This document shows, one piece after another, positions 54,163 through 63,578 of a stretch of DNA of 64,000 nt. Location of the stretch: positions 62,001 through 126,000 of the forward strand of contig NZ_SMLG01000003.1 of the NCBI RefSeq assembly GCF_004349195.1. The letters run 5' to 3'. Within the stretch, counting starts at the first letter, position 1; every line of letters begins with the position of its first letter. The DNA is from Flavobacterium rhamnosiphilum. Lineage in GTDB: Bacteria > Bacteroidota > Bacteroidia > Flavobacteriales > Flavobacteriaceae. The position numbers and the translations under genes are program-made. The notes below the pieces were generated by a model. It did no database searches and was not told the DNA's origin. It worked only from the letters and a program-made list of their open reading frames with translations.

Positions 54163-54171
54163 TATATTTGC
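54163..54171 (+). promoter_or_regulatory. -7 box of the HMG-CoA reductase gene
   Basis: TATATTTGC, a perfect TAnnTTTG match, 27 bp before the start codon at 54199. An ATTG lies 21 bp upstream as a possible -33 element. It supports the 54199 start over a longer frame opening at 54139. Confidence 0.6.
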
Positions 54172-54198
54172 ACGCATACATACTATAATCAATTGAGA

Positions 54199-55515
54199 AT
54201 GAATAAGGCCATTAGCGGATTTTCTAAATTATCCAAAGAAGAAAAAATTAAATGGATTGCCAATCAATATTTTTCAACACCTACAGAAGCCATCGCCTTG
54301 CTGAAAAACTACTGGAATTCTGATGAAAAAATACAGAAATTACATGATGAATTCATCGAAAACACGATAACTAATTTCTACATTCCGCTGGGAGTTGCTC
54401 CTAATTTTCTAATTAATGGAAAATACAGCACCATTCCCATGGCCATTGAAGAAAGTTCTGTTGTTGCCGCTGCCGCAAAAGCTGCTAAATTTTGGTCCAC
54501 GCGTGGCGGGTTTAAAACAACCGTAATCAACACCGAAAAAATTGGTCAGGTTCATTTTATCTACAAAGGAGATGTTTCAAAACTGAATTTGTTTTTTGCC
54601 CAAAACAAAAGCAAATTTTTCTCAGAAACAGAATCGATTACAACAAATATGCAAAAACGCGGTGGCGGAATTTTAGACATTACTCTAAAGGACAAAACCG
54701 ATTTATTGCCCAATTATTTTCAGCTGCATGCCACTTTTGAAACCAAAGACAGCATGGGAGCTAATTTCATTAATTCTTGTCTGGAACAGTTTGCCAAAAC
54801 GTTGAAAGAAGAAGTGCTCGTTTATGATTTATTCACCGAATCAGAAAAAGACATTGAAGTGGTGATGAGTATTCTCTCTAATTATGTCCCAAATTGCATC
54901 GTAAGAGCCGAAGTTTCTTGTCCGATTACTGACTTGGAAGAAAAACACATTCCGAATCCTCAAGAATTTGCCGAGAAATTCGTGCAAGCCGTTCAAATCG
55001 CCGAAGTCGAGCCGTATCGAGCCGTAACGCACAACAAAGGAATCATGAACGGAGTGGATGCCGTAGTTTTGGCAACCGGAAATGATTTTCGTGCCGTCGA
55101 AGCCGGAATTCACGCGTATGCCTCCCGAAACGGAAAATATTCCAGTCTTTCCCATGCCAAAATCGAAAATGGTATTTTTAGTTTTTGGTTGGAAATCCCT
55201 TTAGCATTAGGAACTGTTGGTGGTTTAACTTCCCTGCATCCGTTGGTGAAATTATCATTGGAAATGCTGGAAAAACCATCTGCCAAGGAATTAATGCAAT
55301 TTGTAGCCGTAGCCGGTTTGTCCCAAAACTTTGCCGCTTTGCGTTCTTTAACTACAACAGGAATTCAGGAAGGACACATGAAAATGCATTTGAACAACAT
55401 CATCAACCAGTTTGAAGCCAATGATGAAGAACGCATTTTAATCCAGAAACATTTCAAAAAAAATACCGTTTCGCATAGCGCTGTGGTTACCTATATTGAA
55501 AGTTTAAGAAAATAA
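54199..55515 (+). CDS. Hydroxymethylglutaryl-CoA reductase, class II
   Basis: 438 residues from the ATG at 54199. Reduces HMG-CoA to mevalonate, the committed step of isoprenoid synthesis by the mevalonate route. Typical residues: EESSVVAAAAKAAKFW (about 89-104, catalytic Glu in this segment), the HNKGIMNGVDAVVLATGNDFRAVEA segment (in part; about 277-301), and GTVGGLTSLHPLVK near 361. Residues in these blocks fit class II enzymes. The next gene encodes a mevalonate-pathway type GHMP kinase. The longer frame from 54139 was rejected because it overlaps the promoter. Confidence 0.93.
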   Translation: MNKAISGFSKLSKEEKIKWIANQYFSTPTEAIALLKNYWNSDEKIQKLHDEFIENTITNFYIPLGVAPNFLINGKYSTIPMAIEESSVVAAAAKAAKFWSTRGGFKTTVINTEKIGQVHFIYKGDVSKLNLFFAQNKSKFFSETESITTNMQKRGGGILDITLKDKTDLLPNYFQLHATFETKDSMGANFINSCLEQFAKTLKEEVLVYDLFTESEKDIEVVMSILSNYVPNCIVRAEVSCPITDLEEKHIPNPQEFAEKFVQAVQIAEVEPYRAVTHNKGIMNGVDAVVLATGNDFRAVEAGIHAYASRNGKYSSLSHAKIENGIFSFWLEIPLALGTVGGLTSLHPLVKLSLEMLEKPSAKELMQFVAVAGLSQNFAALRSLTTTGIQEGHMKMHLNNIINQFEANDEERILIQKHFKKNTVSHSAVVTYIESLRK

Positions 55516-55574
55516 CATTGATTTTCGACATCCCTATCAGATTTTAGAACCCTGACAGGATTAAAATAAGAATA

Positions 55575-56495
55575 ATGAAGAAAACATTCTACAGTAACGG
55601 AAAACTTTTAATCACAGGAGAATATCTGGTTCTTGATGGCGCAAAAGCCTTTGCATTACCCACAAAAAAAGGACAAAACCTCATTATAGAAGAAGGAAAC
55701 AACAAGGAAATCATCTGGAAGAGTTATGATGCGGACGGGAGCATTTGGTTTGAAGACACCATTTTATTTTCTGATATCACAAAGGAAGCCACTACTGAAA
55801 ACGAATCGATTAAAGCTACACTTACGACCATTTTACACGAAGCTTTTCTGTTAAATCCTGATTTTATTTCAAATTCAGACGGATACCGCATTACGACAGA
55901 ACTTGGATTCCCTAAAAGCTGGGGTTTGGGAACATCATCGACTCTGATAAACAATATTGCCCAATGGTTGCAAATCGATGCCTTTATACTGCTTAAAAAC
56001 AGTTTTGGAGGCAGTGGCTACGATATCGCCTGTGCACAAAATGACACTCCTATTGTATATCATCTGAAACAAGGCAATCCTATCGTTGAAAAAGTACTCT
56101 TTAATCCTGAATTCACACAACACTTATACTTTGTATATCTAAATAAAAAGCAAAGCAGCAAAACTGCAATAGCAGCGTACAACATAAATAAAAAAAACAA
56201 TCTGGCGAAGAACATTGCATTAAATGATCAGATAACTTCTGAAGTTTTGAATGCCACTACGCTTCAATCTTTTGCTACAGCAATACAAAAACACGAAGTA
56301 CAAATGAGTATTATTCTGGAAACACAAACTATAAAAGAATCCTTATTTCCTGATTTTAATGGCGTGATAAAAAGTCTTGGTGCTTGGGGAGGCGATTTTG
56401 TAATGGTAATTGCAAAAGACAATCCTACTGATTACTTTAATAAAAAAGGATATGATGTTGTTATTGGATATAAAGATATGATACTGGAGGGGTGA
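55575..56495 (+). CDS. GHMP kinase, GYDIA family
   Basis: 306 residues. GHMP superfamily motifs: FYSNGKLLITGEYLVLDGAKA (N-terminal, in part; about 4-24), the phosphate loop WGLGTSSTLINNIAQW (about 116-131) with the Ser cluster, and GGSGYDIACAQ (about 150-160), from which the family is named. It is probably a mevalonate or phosphomevalonate kinase, given the HMG-CoA reductase gene 59 bp upstream in the same direction. Which of the two steps it catalyses cannot be decided from the sequence. Confidence 0.9.
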   Translation: MKKTFYSNGKLLITGEYLVLDGAKAFALPTKKGQNLIIEEGNNKEIIWKSYDADGSIWFEDTILFSDITKEATTENESIKATLTTILHEAFLLNPDFISNSDGYRITTELGFPKSWGLGTSSTLINNIAQWLQIDAFILLKNSFGGSGYDIACAQNDTPIVYHLKQGNPIVEKVLFNPEFTQHLYFVYLNKKQSSKTAIAAYNINKKNNLAKNIALNDQITSEVLNATTLQSFATAIQKHEVQMSIILETQTIKESLFPDFNGVIKSLGAWGGDFVMVIAKDNPTDYFNKKGYDVVIGYKDMILEG

Positions 56496-56517
56496 CAAAA
56501 CACCTGCAAGATTATAA

Positions 56518-57000
56518 TTATTTTTTATCTTCCCGTGCCTTTTTCTTTAATTCCTTTTCTAATTTTTTCTTATTCGTTTCTATAGCAATATCTGCAATTT
56601 TTGTTTTTAATTTAATAATATCATTTTCGATTTCGTCAATTTTGGTATTTGTATTTTCAATTTGTTGATTTGCAGAAACAACTTTTTTTTCTGCACTTTC
56701 GATTTCTTTTGGATTTCCTTGATTTGTTTTTAATAAATCTAATTCTTGCTCTCTTTTGCTAAGATTATTTTTCCCTTTTTCTAATTTACTATTGTGTTTT
56801 TCTAATTTTTGCGTTGCAGCATTCAATTTACTTTCATATGTGATTGTTCTTCTCATTCCCATTTCCATCATACGTTGCGTTTGATGTCGTTGCGCATCCC
56901 ATCTTGCAACAGTATTCATGTGATTTTGCATTGCGGATTGCGCATACGAAGAAGAACTTAAAACAAACATCATCACGATAATAATTCTTTTAAACACCAT
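56518..57000 (-). CDS. Secreted coiled-coil protein, unknown
   Basis: 160 residues from the ATG at 57000. Signal peptide (MVFKRIIIVMMFVLSSSSYA), then a short Met/His/Arg-rich stretch (MNTVARWDAQRHQTQRMMEMGMRR) and a long charged coiled-coil from about residue 55 to the end, rich in Lys and Glu. No recognised domain. Probably a periplasmic structural or chaperone-like protein, by inference only. A longer frame to 57042 was rejected as it weakens the signal peptide. Confidence 0.7.
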   Translation of the reverse strand: MVFKRIIIVMMFVLSSSSYAQSAMQNHMNTVARWDAQRHQTQRMMEMGMRRTITYESKLNAATQKLEKHNSKLEKGKNNLSKREQELDLLKTNQGNPKEIESAEKKVVSANQQIENTNTKIDEIENDIIKLKTKIADIAIETNKKKLEKELKKKAREDKK

Positions 57001-57057
57001 TTTTATTATAGTTATATTCAACACGTTAACATTCGAACTCAAGCGTAAAAATAAAAT

Positions 57058-57095
57058 AAAAAACCCGATACATTCTGAATGTATCGGGTTTTTTT
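57058..57095 (-). terminator. Terminator of the SurA/PpiD-type gene
   Basis: AAACCCGATACATTC and GAATGTATCGGGTTT are perfect arms around a single T; A-run and T-run at the sides. It follows the minus-strand isomerase stop at 57122. Confidence 0.85.
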
Positions 57096-57121
57096 ATTTT
57101 GATTAATTACTTCTTAGAGAA

Positions 57122-59218
57122 TTAGTAATTAAAATCTTTTCTGTTATCTTCAATTTTAGCGTTCGCTTTCAATGCAGGAACAACTCTATTTGCATCTGAA
57201 GCGGTTTGTGCTTTTAATTTAGTTACATAAGCAGCGTGGCTTTTTAAAACTGGTGCTTTTACTGTGCTCATGTTTTTCACCACATAAACTCCTGTATTTC
57301 CTTCAATTGGAGCAGACAATTTGTTCGCCGCTAATGCAAATGCATTTCCAACTACTTTTGGCTCTTGACCAACACCCGGCAACATGGTGTTTTCCATAGT
57401 AAGACCAGTTGCTTGTTGTACTGTTGCTCCTACTGCTTTTCCAATTGCTTCAAGAGAAGAACCTGACATTTTTGCTTTGATAAGTTCTGCTTTTTTCTTG
57501 TTTTTAAGAATTGGCTCCACATAAGGTCTAACTACTGAAACGGCTACTAAACCAGAATCGTCAATACTTTTCAATTTTGCAATTACGTGACCTACATTAG
57601 CTACTTCAAATCTTTTTACAGCTCCTACTTTAACTCCATCTTCAAAAGCCCATCTTACGATTGTTCTTTGATTTCCTAATGTTCCAAAGTTCTCGTCCAT
57701 TCCTTTTACAGAAACAGCCGGAGCAACTTTAAGTCCCATATCTTTTGCCACTTTATTAAAATCTTTATCTGCAGCATCCATTTCTAATTTAGTTGCCTGA
57801 GTAAATATTTTATCAGAAGTTGCTTCTGAAGCTTCAATTTTTTGAGCTACAGTAGCCAAACGAATTCCGTCTTGCTTGTCCGTAATTTTAATGATATGAA
57901 AACCAAAATCAGTTTCTACTAAACCAACTTTACCGATACCATTATTAAAAACAAAATCATTAAAAGGTTTTACCATTTGGTTTGGACCAAAATAACCTAA
58001 ATCACCACCTTGTTGTGCTGATGAATCATCAGAACTTGTGAAAGCCAACATCATGAAACTATCCGGATTAGCATTTACTTGTGCCAAAATACTTTCTGCT
58101 TTTGCTTTTGCTTGTTCTTTTGTTCTTTTTTCTTTTTGGTTAGGAACTTGTGTCCCTTCGTAACCAATTAAAATATGACTTGCTTTAGCATTAACTCCTG
58201 ATTTCATTCCCATAGATTTTGAAATACAGTAGTATTTTCCAAACATATATGGTCCATAAACTGCACCTGGAGCAAGGTTAAACAATTTATCAGCATCTAC
58301 AGCCGGTAAATCTTTTTTAGCAATGTAGGTTGAGTCATAAGGAACATCTGAATTTGAATTCACAAATTCAACTGTGTTTGTAGTTGTTCTAAATCCTGGC
58401 AATGTATCGTTTTTACCTGTAGCTTGGTTGTAAACCACACTTCCGGTTAACAATGCATTTATTTTTGATTTTACTTCCGTTTCATCCGCAGCAGAAGCTT
58501 TGTCTTCAATCAAAACATATTCTACTTCACGAGACTCGTCAGCTTTGTATTTTTTTTCATTTTTCTTCATGAAATCAACAATTTCAGCATCAGTAACTTT
58601 TACTTCACTGTCTTTAATTGTAGAATATAAACCCGCAACGTAAGCAAAATTAACTTTGTTCGCTTCCATTTCATATTTCAACTTTCCTTCGCTTTCAGTT
58701 GTATAAACTGCTGCTTTAATCAAAGTAGTATACATTTGATATTTAGCGTTCAAATCAGCATCTTTCTCTCTATCTTTCAAGAATTGAGCTTGTGCAGGAT
58801 TTGCTTTGAAGTATTCTTTGAATTTTACAACATCAAAAACTCCGGCAGAATTTAAAAACAATGGGTTTCCACCAATATTTTGATCCGCTTTCAAAACTTC
58901 CAATAAGTGTTTTTCACCTACTCTAAGTCCTAATTTATCAAATTCAGAAGTTAGTAAAGCTATAGAAACTTCTTGTTCCCAAACTCTGTTAGCTGCTGCT
59001 GTTGCAGTAATCCCTTGACCACTTTTTTCAACATTACTTACTTTAACTCTAAAATCTTCAAATGAAATATCTTTTCCATCGATGCTTCCTACATCTTTTG
59101 ATGTACTACTAAAACCACCGCTATTGAATATATCACCTATGATAAATGCTAATAAACAAAACCCGATAACAAGTATCAGAAGAAGTGAACGTTGTCTAAT
59201 TTTTTGTAAAACTGCCAT
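57122..59218 (-). CDS. Periplasmic peptidyl-prolyl isomerase (PpiD/SurA type)
   Basis: 698 residues from the ATG at 59218. An N-terminal membrane anchor (IRQRSLLLILVIGFCLLAFIIG, about 6-27) leads to a SurA-N-like chaperone domain (about 35-260) and one parvulin rotamase domain (about 340-450: ASHILIGYEG, GGDLGYFGPNQMVKPFNDF and DFGFHIIKI), with a long helical C-terminal part. This is the layout of PpiD, an inner-membrane-anchored folding factor for outer-membrane proteins. It heads a cluster of envelope genes. A longer frame to 59260 was rejected. Confidence 0.92.
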   Translation of the reverse strand: MAVLQKIRQRSLLLILVIGFCLLAFIIGDIFNSGGFSSTSKDVGSIDGKDISFEDFRVKVSNVEKSGQGITATAAANRVWEQEVSIALLTSEFDKLGLRVGEKHLLEVLKADQNIGGNPLFLNSAGVFDVVKFKEYFKANPAQAQFLKDREKDADLNAKYQMYTTLIKAAVYTTESEGKLKYEMEANKVNFAYVAGLYSTIKDSEVKVTDAEIVDFMKKNEKKYKADESREVEYVLIEDKASAADETEVKSKINALLTGSVVYNQATGKNDTLPGFRTTTNTVEFVNSNSDVPYDSTYIAKKDLPAVDADKLFNLAPGAVYGPYMFGKYYCISKSMGMKSGVNAKASHILIGYEGTQVPNQKEKRTKEQAKAKAESILAQVNANPDSFMMLAFTSSDDSSAQQGGDLGYFGPNQMVKPFNDFVFNNGIGKVGLVETDFGFHIIKITDKQDGIRLATVAQKIEASEATSDKIFTQATKLEMDAADKDFNKVAKDMGLKVAPAVSVKGMDENFGTLGNQRTIVRWAFEDGVKVGAVKRFEVANVGHVIAKLKSIDDSGLVAVSVVRPYVEPILKNKKKAELIKAKMSGSSLEAIGKAVGATVQQATGLTMENTMLPGVGQEPKVVGNAFALAANKLSAPIEGNTGVYVVKNMSTVKAPVLKSHAAYVTKLKAQTASDANRVVPALKANAKIEDNRKDFNY

Positions 59219-59326
59219 TTTATTGTTGTTAATTTTTATATTCAGTTTGCGAAAATACAATTATCTAATTAATAATTATACTAGTAGCGTTTTATTTTGC
59301 AAGAAATTTTATTTTCCTAAAAAAAA

Positions 59327-60586
59327 TCACTCTTGTACGGTCATTTTTACTAATTCTATTTTCTTATTTGTAGCTTCTTCAATTATAAAATGATAGCTGC
59401 CTATGGTAATTGTCTCGCCTTTTTGAGGAATTTCTTTTGTAAAATCTACTATAAAACCACCAAGTGTTCCATAAGAATCACTTTCAGGAATAGCCAATTT
59501 ATAGGTATCATTCAAATATTCAACATCAAAACGAGTTGAAAAAACAAAAACTCCTTCTCCCAATTCTTTTTCTATCAATTCTTCGTCTGAATCGTGCTCG
59601 TCTTCAATTTCACCAAAAAGCTCTTCTACAATATCTTCTATGGTAATAATTCCAGACGTTCCTCCGTATTCATCTAATACTACCGCAACACTTTTTCGCT
59701 TTTTAGTAAGCAAATTCATGGCGTCTTTTATGAATATTGTTTCCGGAACAAACTCAACCGAAATTACAATTTCCTTGATGTTATTTGGTTTTTTAAACAA
59801 ATCAAATGAATGAACATAACCGATAATGTCATCCAGAGAATTTTGATATACCACAATTTTAGAGTAACCTGTTTCTATGAATAATTCTTTTAGATTCTCT
59901 ATTGAATCGAATACATCAACCGCAATAATTTCCGTTCGGGGACTCATCACATCTCTGGCTTTCACACCCGAAAACTCTAATGCATTTTGAAACATCTGTA
60001 TTTCAGAATCTACCGTTTCATTATCCTCAACACTGCTCATTTGTTCCGTAATATAATTTCCCAGTTCTATTTTACTGAAATAAAAAGCAACATTATCCCT
60101 TTGTGTTTTAAAAACCTTCCTTAAAATAAAATCGGAAATCCCAATAAAAAAAGCAGAAATGAAATAGAAAAATTTATAAAAAACATACGCCGGAACTGCA
60201 AAAATCTTAATTAATGAGTTCGCATAAATTTGAAAAAAAACTTTAGGAAGAAACTCGGCAGTAATCAAGATCACTAGTGTCGAAACCAGGATTTGAAGCA
60301 TCAAACTTAACCAATCCGACAAATGATATCCTAAAGCAGCAAACCACCGCATCAACAATTCGCCCATAAAAAAACCATAGACCACCATCGCTATAGTATT
60401 CCCAATAAGCATGGTTACTATAAAATTAGTCGGTTTTTCCGTAAGTTTAGTAAGTATTTTTGAAACGAAATTATCTTGTTTTTTTTCAATTTCAAGATAA
60501 ATTTTATTTGAAGAGACAAAGGCTATCTCCATTCCTGAAAAAAAAGCACTTAGTATTAGACACAATATGATAATACTAATTTCCAT
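59327..60586 (-). CDS. CNNM/CBS-domain membrane protein (hemolysin C family)
   Basis: 419 residues. A CNNM-type membrane domain with about four helices (1-185, beginning ISIIILCLILSAFFSGMEIAFVSS), a tandem CBS pair (about 200-325: VKARDVMSPRTEIIAVDV and SVAVVLDEYGGTSGIITIEDIVEELFGEIEDE, quoted in part), and a CorC/HlyC transporter-associated domain (about 345-415). The family is linked to Mg2+ or divalent cation transport or sensing. The gliding protein GldE belongs to this family, but gldD is not adjacent, so I do not call it gldE. Confidence 0.9.
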   Translation of the reverse strand: MEISIIILCLILSAFFSGMEIAFVSSNKIYLEIEKKQDNFVSKILTKLTEKPTNFIVTMLIGNTIAMVVYGFFMGELLMRWFAALGYHLSDWLSLMLQILVSTLVILITAEFLPKVFFQIYANSLIKIFAVPAYVFYKFFYFISAFFIGISDFILRKVFKTQRDNVAFYFSKIELGNYITEQMSSVEDNETVDSEIQMFQNALEFSGVKARDVMSPRTEIIAVDVFDSIENLKELFIETGYSKIVVYQNSLDDIIGYVHSFDLFKKPNNIKEIVISVEFVPETIFIKDAMNLLTKKRKSVAVVLDEYGGTSGIITIEDIVEELFGEIEDEHDSDEELIEKELGEGVFVFSTRFDVEYLNDTYKLAIPESDSYGTLGGFIVDFTKEIPQKGETITIGSYHFIIEEATNKKIELVKMTVQE

Positions 60587-60589
60587 TAA

Positions 60590-60784
60590 TTAGGATTTTT
60601 TGTTTCGATCATCAAATTTTTTGGCAAATTTTCTTCTGAAGAAAAACATGAAAATAGCCAATCCTGCAATCATGAAACTCAACCAAGGCGTTCCTGCAGG
60701 ATCATTTAATTTAGTGACACCATCATAAATGAAATAGGCTCCAAAAACAAGGTAAACGTATTGTGTATATTTTAGGTAATTCAT
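60590..60784 (-). CDS. Small two-helix membrane protein
   Basis: 64 residues with two hydrophobic helices (YTQYVYLVFGAYFIYDGV, about 6-23, and LSFMIAGLAIFMFFFRRKF, about 36-54) and a basic C-terminal tail (RRKFAKKFDDRNKKS). No recognised family. It lies 3 bp upstream of the CNNM gene and 10 bp downstream of lptC, so all are probably in one transcript; coupling of function is not shown. Confidence 0.7.
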   Translation of the reverse strand: MNYLKYTQYVYLVFGAYFIYDGVTKLNDPAGTPWLSFMIAGLAIFMFFFRRKFAKKFDDRNKKS

Positions 60785-60794
60785 AATTATTGTA

Positions 60795-61349
60795 TTAATC
60801 GGCGGATTCTATTTCGCCTGTTATTTTTTGAGAATTAATCACTTTGAAATCTTTGCTAAAATCGATTCCTTGTCCATTTGAAGTTCCTTTTGGATCCGTA
60901 AATTTAAACTTTCTTTCCGTAAAGAACCATTCATTTTTTTGATCAAAATACAACTGCTCTGTTTCCAGCGTCTGACCGTCTTCCGTGAATATTTTTACTT
61001 TTCCTTGTAAATCAATAATACTTGTGCCTTTATAAGAAATAGCATAATTGGATTTAATAAATGTTTTCTTCGCTTTTTTATCGAATAAAGTAACGTCAAT
61101 TCCTTTTGGAAATTCCGTGAAAGGGAAATCAACACTGGAATAATCCAACATTTTAGGACTTACCAAAATTGCAGTAATTCGCCCTGAATCAGTATATTTC
61201 ACATTTACTAAATCAGTGTCACTACTAGGAATAAATTCCGAAAAATTAATCTTCTGAATTTCCTTAAAATTACTTTCGCAACCAAAAAACAGTGTCACAG
61301 CAAAAACTGTGACAACTGATTTAATATACTTTTTTTTGACTAAAGTCAT
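60795..61349 (-). CDS. lptC: LPS export ABC transporter periplasmic protein LptC
   Basis: 184 residues from the ATG at 61349. A lipoprotein signal (KSVVTVFAVTLFFGC) in place of the single membrane anchor of E. coli LptC, then a beta-jellyroll: TDLVNVKYTDSGRITAILVSPKM, YAISYKGTSIIDLQGKVKIFTEDGQTLETEQLYFDQK (quoted in part), typical of the LptC/LptA fold. It would bridge LPS between inner-membrane LptBFG and LptA. A start at 61424, overlapping the upstream gene, was rejected as it places extra residues before the signal sequence. Confidence 0.85.
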   Translation of the reverse strand: MTLVKKKYIKSVVTVFAVTLFFGCESNFKEIQKINFSEFIPSSDTDLVNVKYTDSGRITAILVSPKMLDYSSVDFPFTEFPKGIDVTLFDKKAKKTFIKSNYAISYKGTSIIDLQGKVKIFTEDGQTLETEQLYFDQKNEWFFTERKFKFTDPKGTSNGQGIDFSKDFKVINSQKITGEIESAD

Positions 61350-61396
61350 ACGCTGAACTTGGCGAATAAATTTGGCAATAGTACCAATTCTTGTTT

Positions 61397-62647
61397 TTAG
61401 TTGAATTTTCGTTTTACAAACCATTGATCATTAAGTGAAAAGCTCACACTTAAGTTTGCATAGTTCTCCTGAACAAGATTTGCTTTTGTAGTTCCTTTTT
61501 TTCCTAATTCAAAACCAAAATTTACATTTGAGAAACTACCCGTTATCGGAAATCCTAAACCTAAAGTCAATCCCATATCGTTTATAGATTCAGAATTGAT
61601 AACCAATCCTGTTTTTTCATATTTAAGACCGGCTCTGTAAACAATTCTTTTCGCATAACTTGTAAACGAATTGTAATTAGGAATATAATACCCTCCTAAA
61701 CTAACGCTTCCATATTTTCCATAACCTATATTGGCTTCGTCATTATAATCATTTGACTGACCTGAAGTTTTACCATACGAAATCTTACCACCGACAATCC
61801 ATTTTCTAGCCTCTCCAATTCCTGCGCTTAATGCTATTTTACTTGGCATTGTCATTTTTACCTCAGTTTTAATATCATCCAGTGGATCAACAACAACTAA
61901 ATCAAAATCTGAATCAAAAATTACCGTGGAAATATTTCTAGTGTTTTTAGACATCAAAGTACTTTCTAAGGAATACGTTAAACTACTGAAAACAGATATT
62001 TTTTTGTTAATCTTGGTTTGATACATCATTCCAAGATTAAAATTCACTCCTGATAAATCTGCTGAATTCAATTCTCGTGTCCCAATAGGAACTCCTGTAA
62101 TAAACTCAAGATTATTCGTTTCAATTTTTCCAAAATTATAATTCACATCGGCACCAACGCTAAAATTTGGCGCAATTTTATATCCTACACCAAAAAAAGC
62201 TTTATTCAAACCACCTGTACCGTTAAAACGTTTGTTATTTTCTGTTGCGTTTTCTGAAATAGATTCAATTTTATACCCAACAGAAGAATACGGAATCAAT
62301 CCAAAACCCAATCCAAACTTACCCAAAGGCAAACCAACTGCGAGATAATCCAAAGTAGTTCTTCTGGCATTCGCTGATTCAGTATTGTTTTTCAAAGTGG
62401 TAGTACCATAAGTCCCGCCTAAAGTAAAAGTAGTCCATTTAAGACTCGCGTAACTGGCTGGATTTTGTAAGTTCATGTGTATACTATCCTGTTCAACAGC
62501 TACTCCTGCCATAGAGCGGTTTTCAAGCGTTCCTTTGAATCTTACATCCCCTATTCCGTAAAAAGAATATGGAGAAGATGTTCCCTCTTGAGCAAAAGAC
62601 ACTAATGATAAAAGCAAGCATGCGCTTATTATAATTTTTTTAATCAT
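61397..62647 (-). CDS. Outer-membrane beta-barrel protein, FadL-like
   Basis: 416 residues with a signal peptide (MIKKIIISACLLLSLVSFA). The mature part shows many amphipathic strands and opens with TSSPYSFYGIGDVRFKGTL and MNLQNPASYASLKWTTFTLGG, patterns of OmpP1/FadL-type and PorV-like Bacteroidota barrels. The C-terminal strand NLSVSFSLNDQWFVKRKFN is followed by a basic tail. It overlaps coaX by 8 bp upstream. Transport function (hydrophobic compounds) is only suggested by the fold. Confidence 0.78.
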   Translation of the reverse strand: MIKKIIISACLLLSLVSFAQEGTSSPYSFYGIGDVRFKGTLENRSMAGVAVEQDSIHMNLQNPASYASLKWTTFTLGGTYGTTTLKNNTESANARRTTLDYLAVGLPLGKFGLGFGLIPYSSVGYKIESISENATENNKRFNGTGGLNKAFFGVGYKIAPNFSVGADVNYNFGKIETNNLEFITGVPIGTRELNSADLSGVNFNLGMMYQTKINKKISVFSSLTYSLESTLMSKNTRNISTVIFDSDFDLVVVDPLDDIKTEVKMTMPSKIALSAGIGEARKWIVGGKISYGKTSGQSNDYNDEANIGYGKYGSVSLGGYYIPNYNSFTSYAKRIVYRAGLKYEKTGLVINSESINDMGLTLGLGFPITGSFSNVNFGFELGKKGTTKANLVQENYANLSVSFSLNDQWFVKRKFN

Positions 62648-63374
62648 TTTTGATTTTATATTGAAATGTTTGATTCAAACTTTCCAGAAGAAAATTTGAA
62701 TTGGCAAATATGGTATTTTTTAATCGTTTAGCCAAAAAATCTGTGTCCCCACCCGTTAAAATTATTATAAAATTTGAATACCTTGCTTTATACTCATCGA
62801 TAAAACCGTCAATCTCATAGACAAAACCGTTAACCACACCAGAATGAATCGATTCTGAAGTGGATGTTCCGATGAAATCTTTCGGACTTTCTAATGATAA
62901 TAAAGGAAGTTTGGCCGTAAAATTATGCAACGCTTCGTACCGCAATCGCAGTCCTGGCGCAATAGCACCTCCCAGATAATTATTTTCCTGATCTATAAAA
63001 TCATACGTAACACAAGTTCCGGCATCAATAACCAATCGATTCTGATTTGGAAACTCCAGCGTTGCTCCTGCAGCAAGAACCATCCTGTCAATTCCCAAAG
63101 TTTTTGGAGTGGCATAACAATTATAGAACGGAAATGGATCTTCATGAGACAGAAAATGCACATTTAGCACTTTATTATACGCTGAAAAAGACTGTTTTTC
63201 GACATCCCCAACAGACGAAACGACCAAATCAGTTATTTTTTCAAATTTTTTTAAAATATTTTCAATATTTTTTTGAAGTTCCATTTTAGAAAAAACAAAG
63301 ATTTCAAAAAGTATAGCATCCTCAAATACAGCGCCTTTAATTCTGGTATTTCCAACATCGACAACTAAAATCAT
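62640..63374 (-). CDS. coaX: Type III pantothenate kinase
   Basis: 244 residues. Phosphorylates pantothenate, first step of CoA synthesis. CoaX motifs in order: ILVVDVGNTRIKGAVF (about 2-17, phosphate-1), FYNCYATPKTLGIDRM (pantothenate region, about 83-98), VIDAGTCVTYDFI (about 115-127), GGAIAPGLRLR (about 135-145) and ILTGGDTDFLA near the C-terminus. It overlaps the outer-membrane protein gene by 8 bp, so translation is coupled. No type I or II kinase gene is visible here. Confidence 0.96.
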   Translation of the reverse strand: MILVVDVGNTRIKGAVFEDAILFEIFVFSKMELQKNIENILKKFEKITDLVVSSVGDVEKQSFSAYNKVLNVHFLSHEDPFPFYNCYATPKTLGIDRMVLAAGATLEFPNQNRLVIDAGTCVTYDFIDQENNYLGGAIAPGLRLRYEALHNFTAKLPLLSLESPKDFIGTSTSESIHSGVVNGFVYEIDGFIDEYKARYSNFIIILTGGDTDFLAKRLKNTIFANSNFLLESLNQTFQYKIKND

Positions 63375-63426
63375 AATTTGGTTTTTGATGTTGCGAAGGT
63401 ACGAATTGATTTTTTTTAAAAAATGT

Positions 63427-63457
63427 TTTGGATAAACTAAAAATCATTCTATATTTG
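63427..63457 (+). promoter_or_regulatory. Promoter of tRNA-Phe
   Basis: TTTG (63427-63430), exactly 19 bp, TATATTTG (63450-63457, then C). This is an exact match to the Bacteroidota consensus, with the tRNA starting 16 bases after the -7 box. Confidence 0.85.
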
Positions 63458-63472
63458 CACCCGCAATAGCGA

Positions 63473-63545
63473 GGTACCTTAGCTCAGATGGTAGAGCAAT
63501 GGACTGAAAATCCATGTGTCCCTGGTTCGATCCCTGGAGGTACCA
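63473..63545 (+). tRNA. tRNA-Phe (GAA)
   Basis: 73 nt. Acceptor stem GGTACCT (63473-63479) pairs with AGGTACC (63538-63544), discriminator A. D-arm GCTCAGATGGTAGAGC, anticodon stem ATGGA/TCCAT with loop CTGAAAA giving anticodon GAA, and T-arm CCTGGTTCGATCCCTGG-type are all present. The 3' CCA is not encoded (the next bases are CAA). Confidence 0.97.
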
Positions 63546-63546
63546 C

Positions 63547-63578
63547 AAAACCCGAATAGAAATATTCGGGTTTTTTGT
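63547..63578 (+). terminator. Terminator of tRNA-Phe
   Basis: AAAACCCGAATA, loop GAAA, TATTCGGGTTTTTT; ends the tRNA transcript. Confidence 0.85.

Noticed and set aside
59327..60586. Calling the CNNM/CBS gene gldE
   Set aside because: GldE belongs to this family, but gldD is not adjacent and the family has several paralogues in Flavobacteria.
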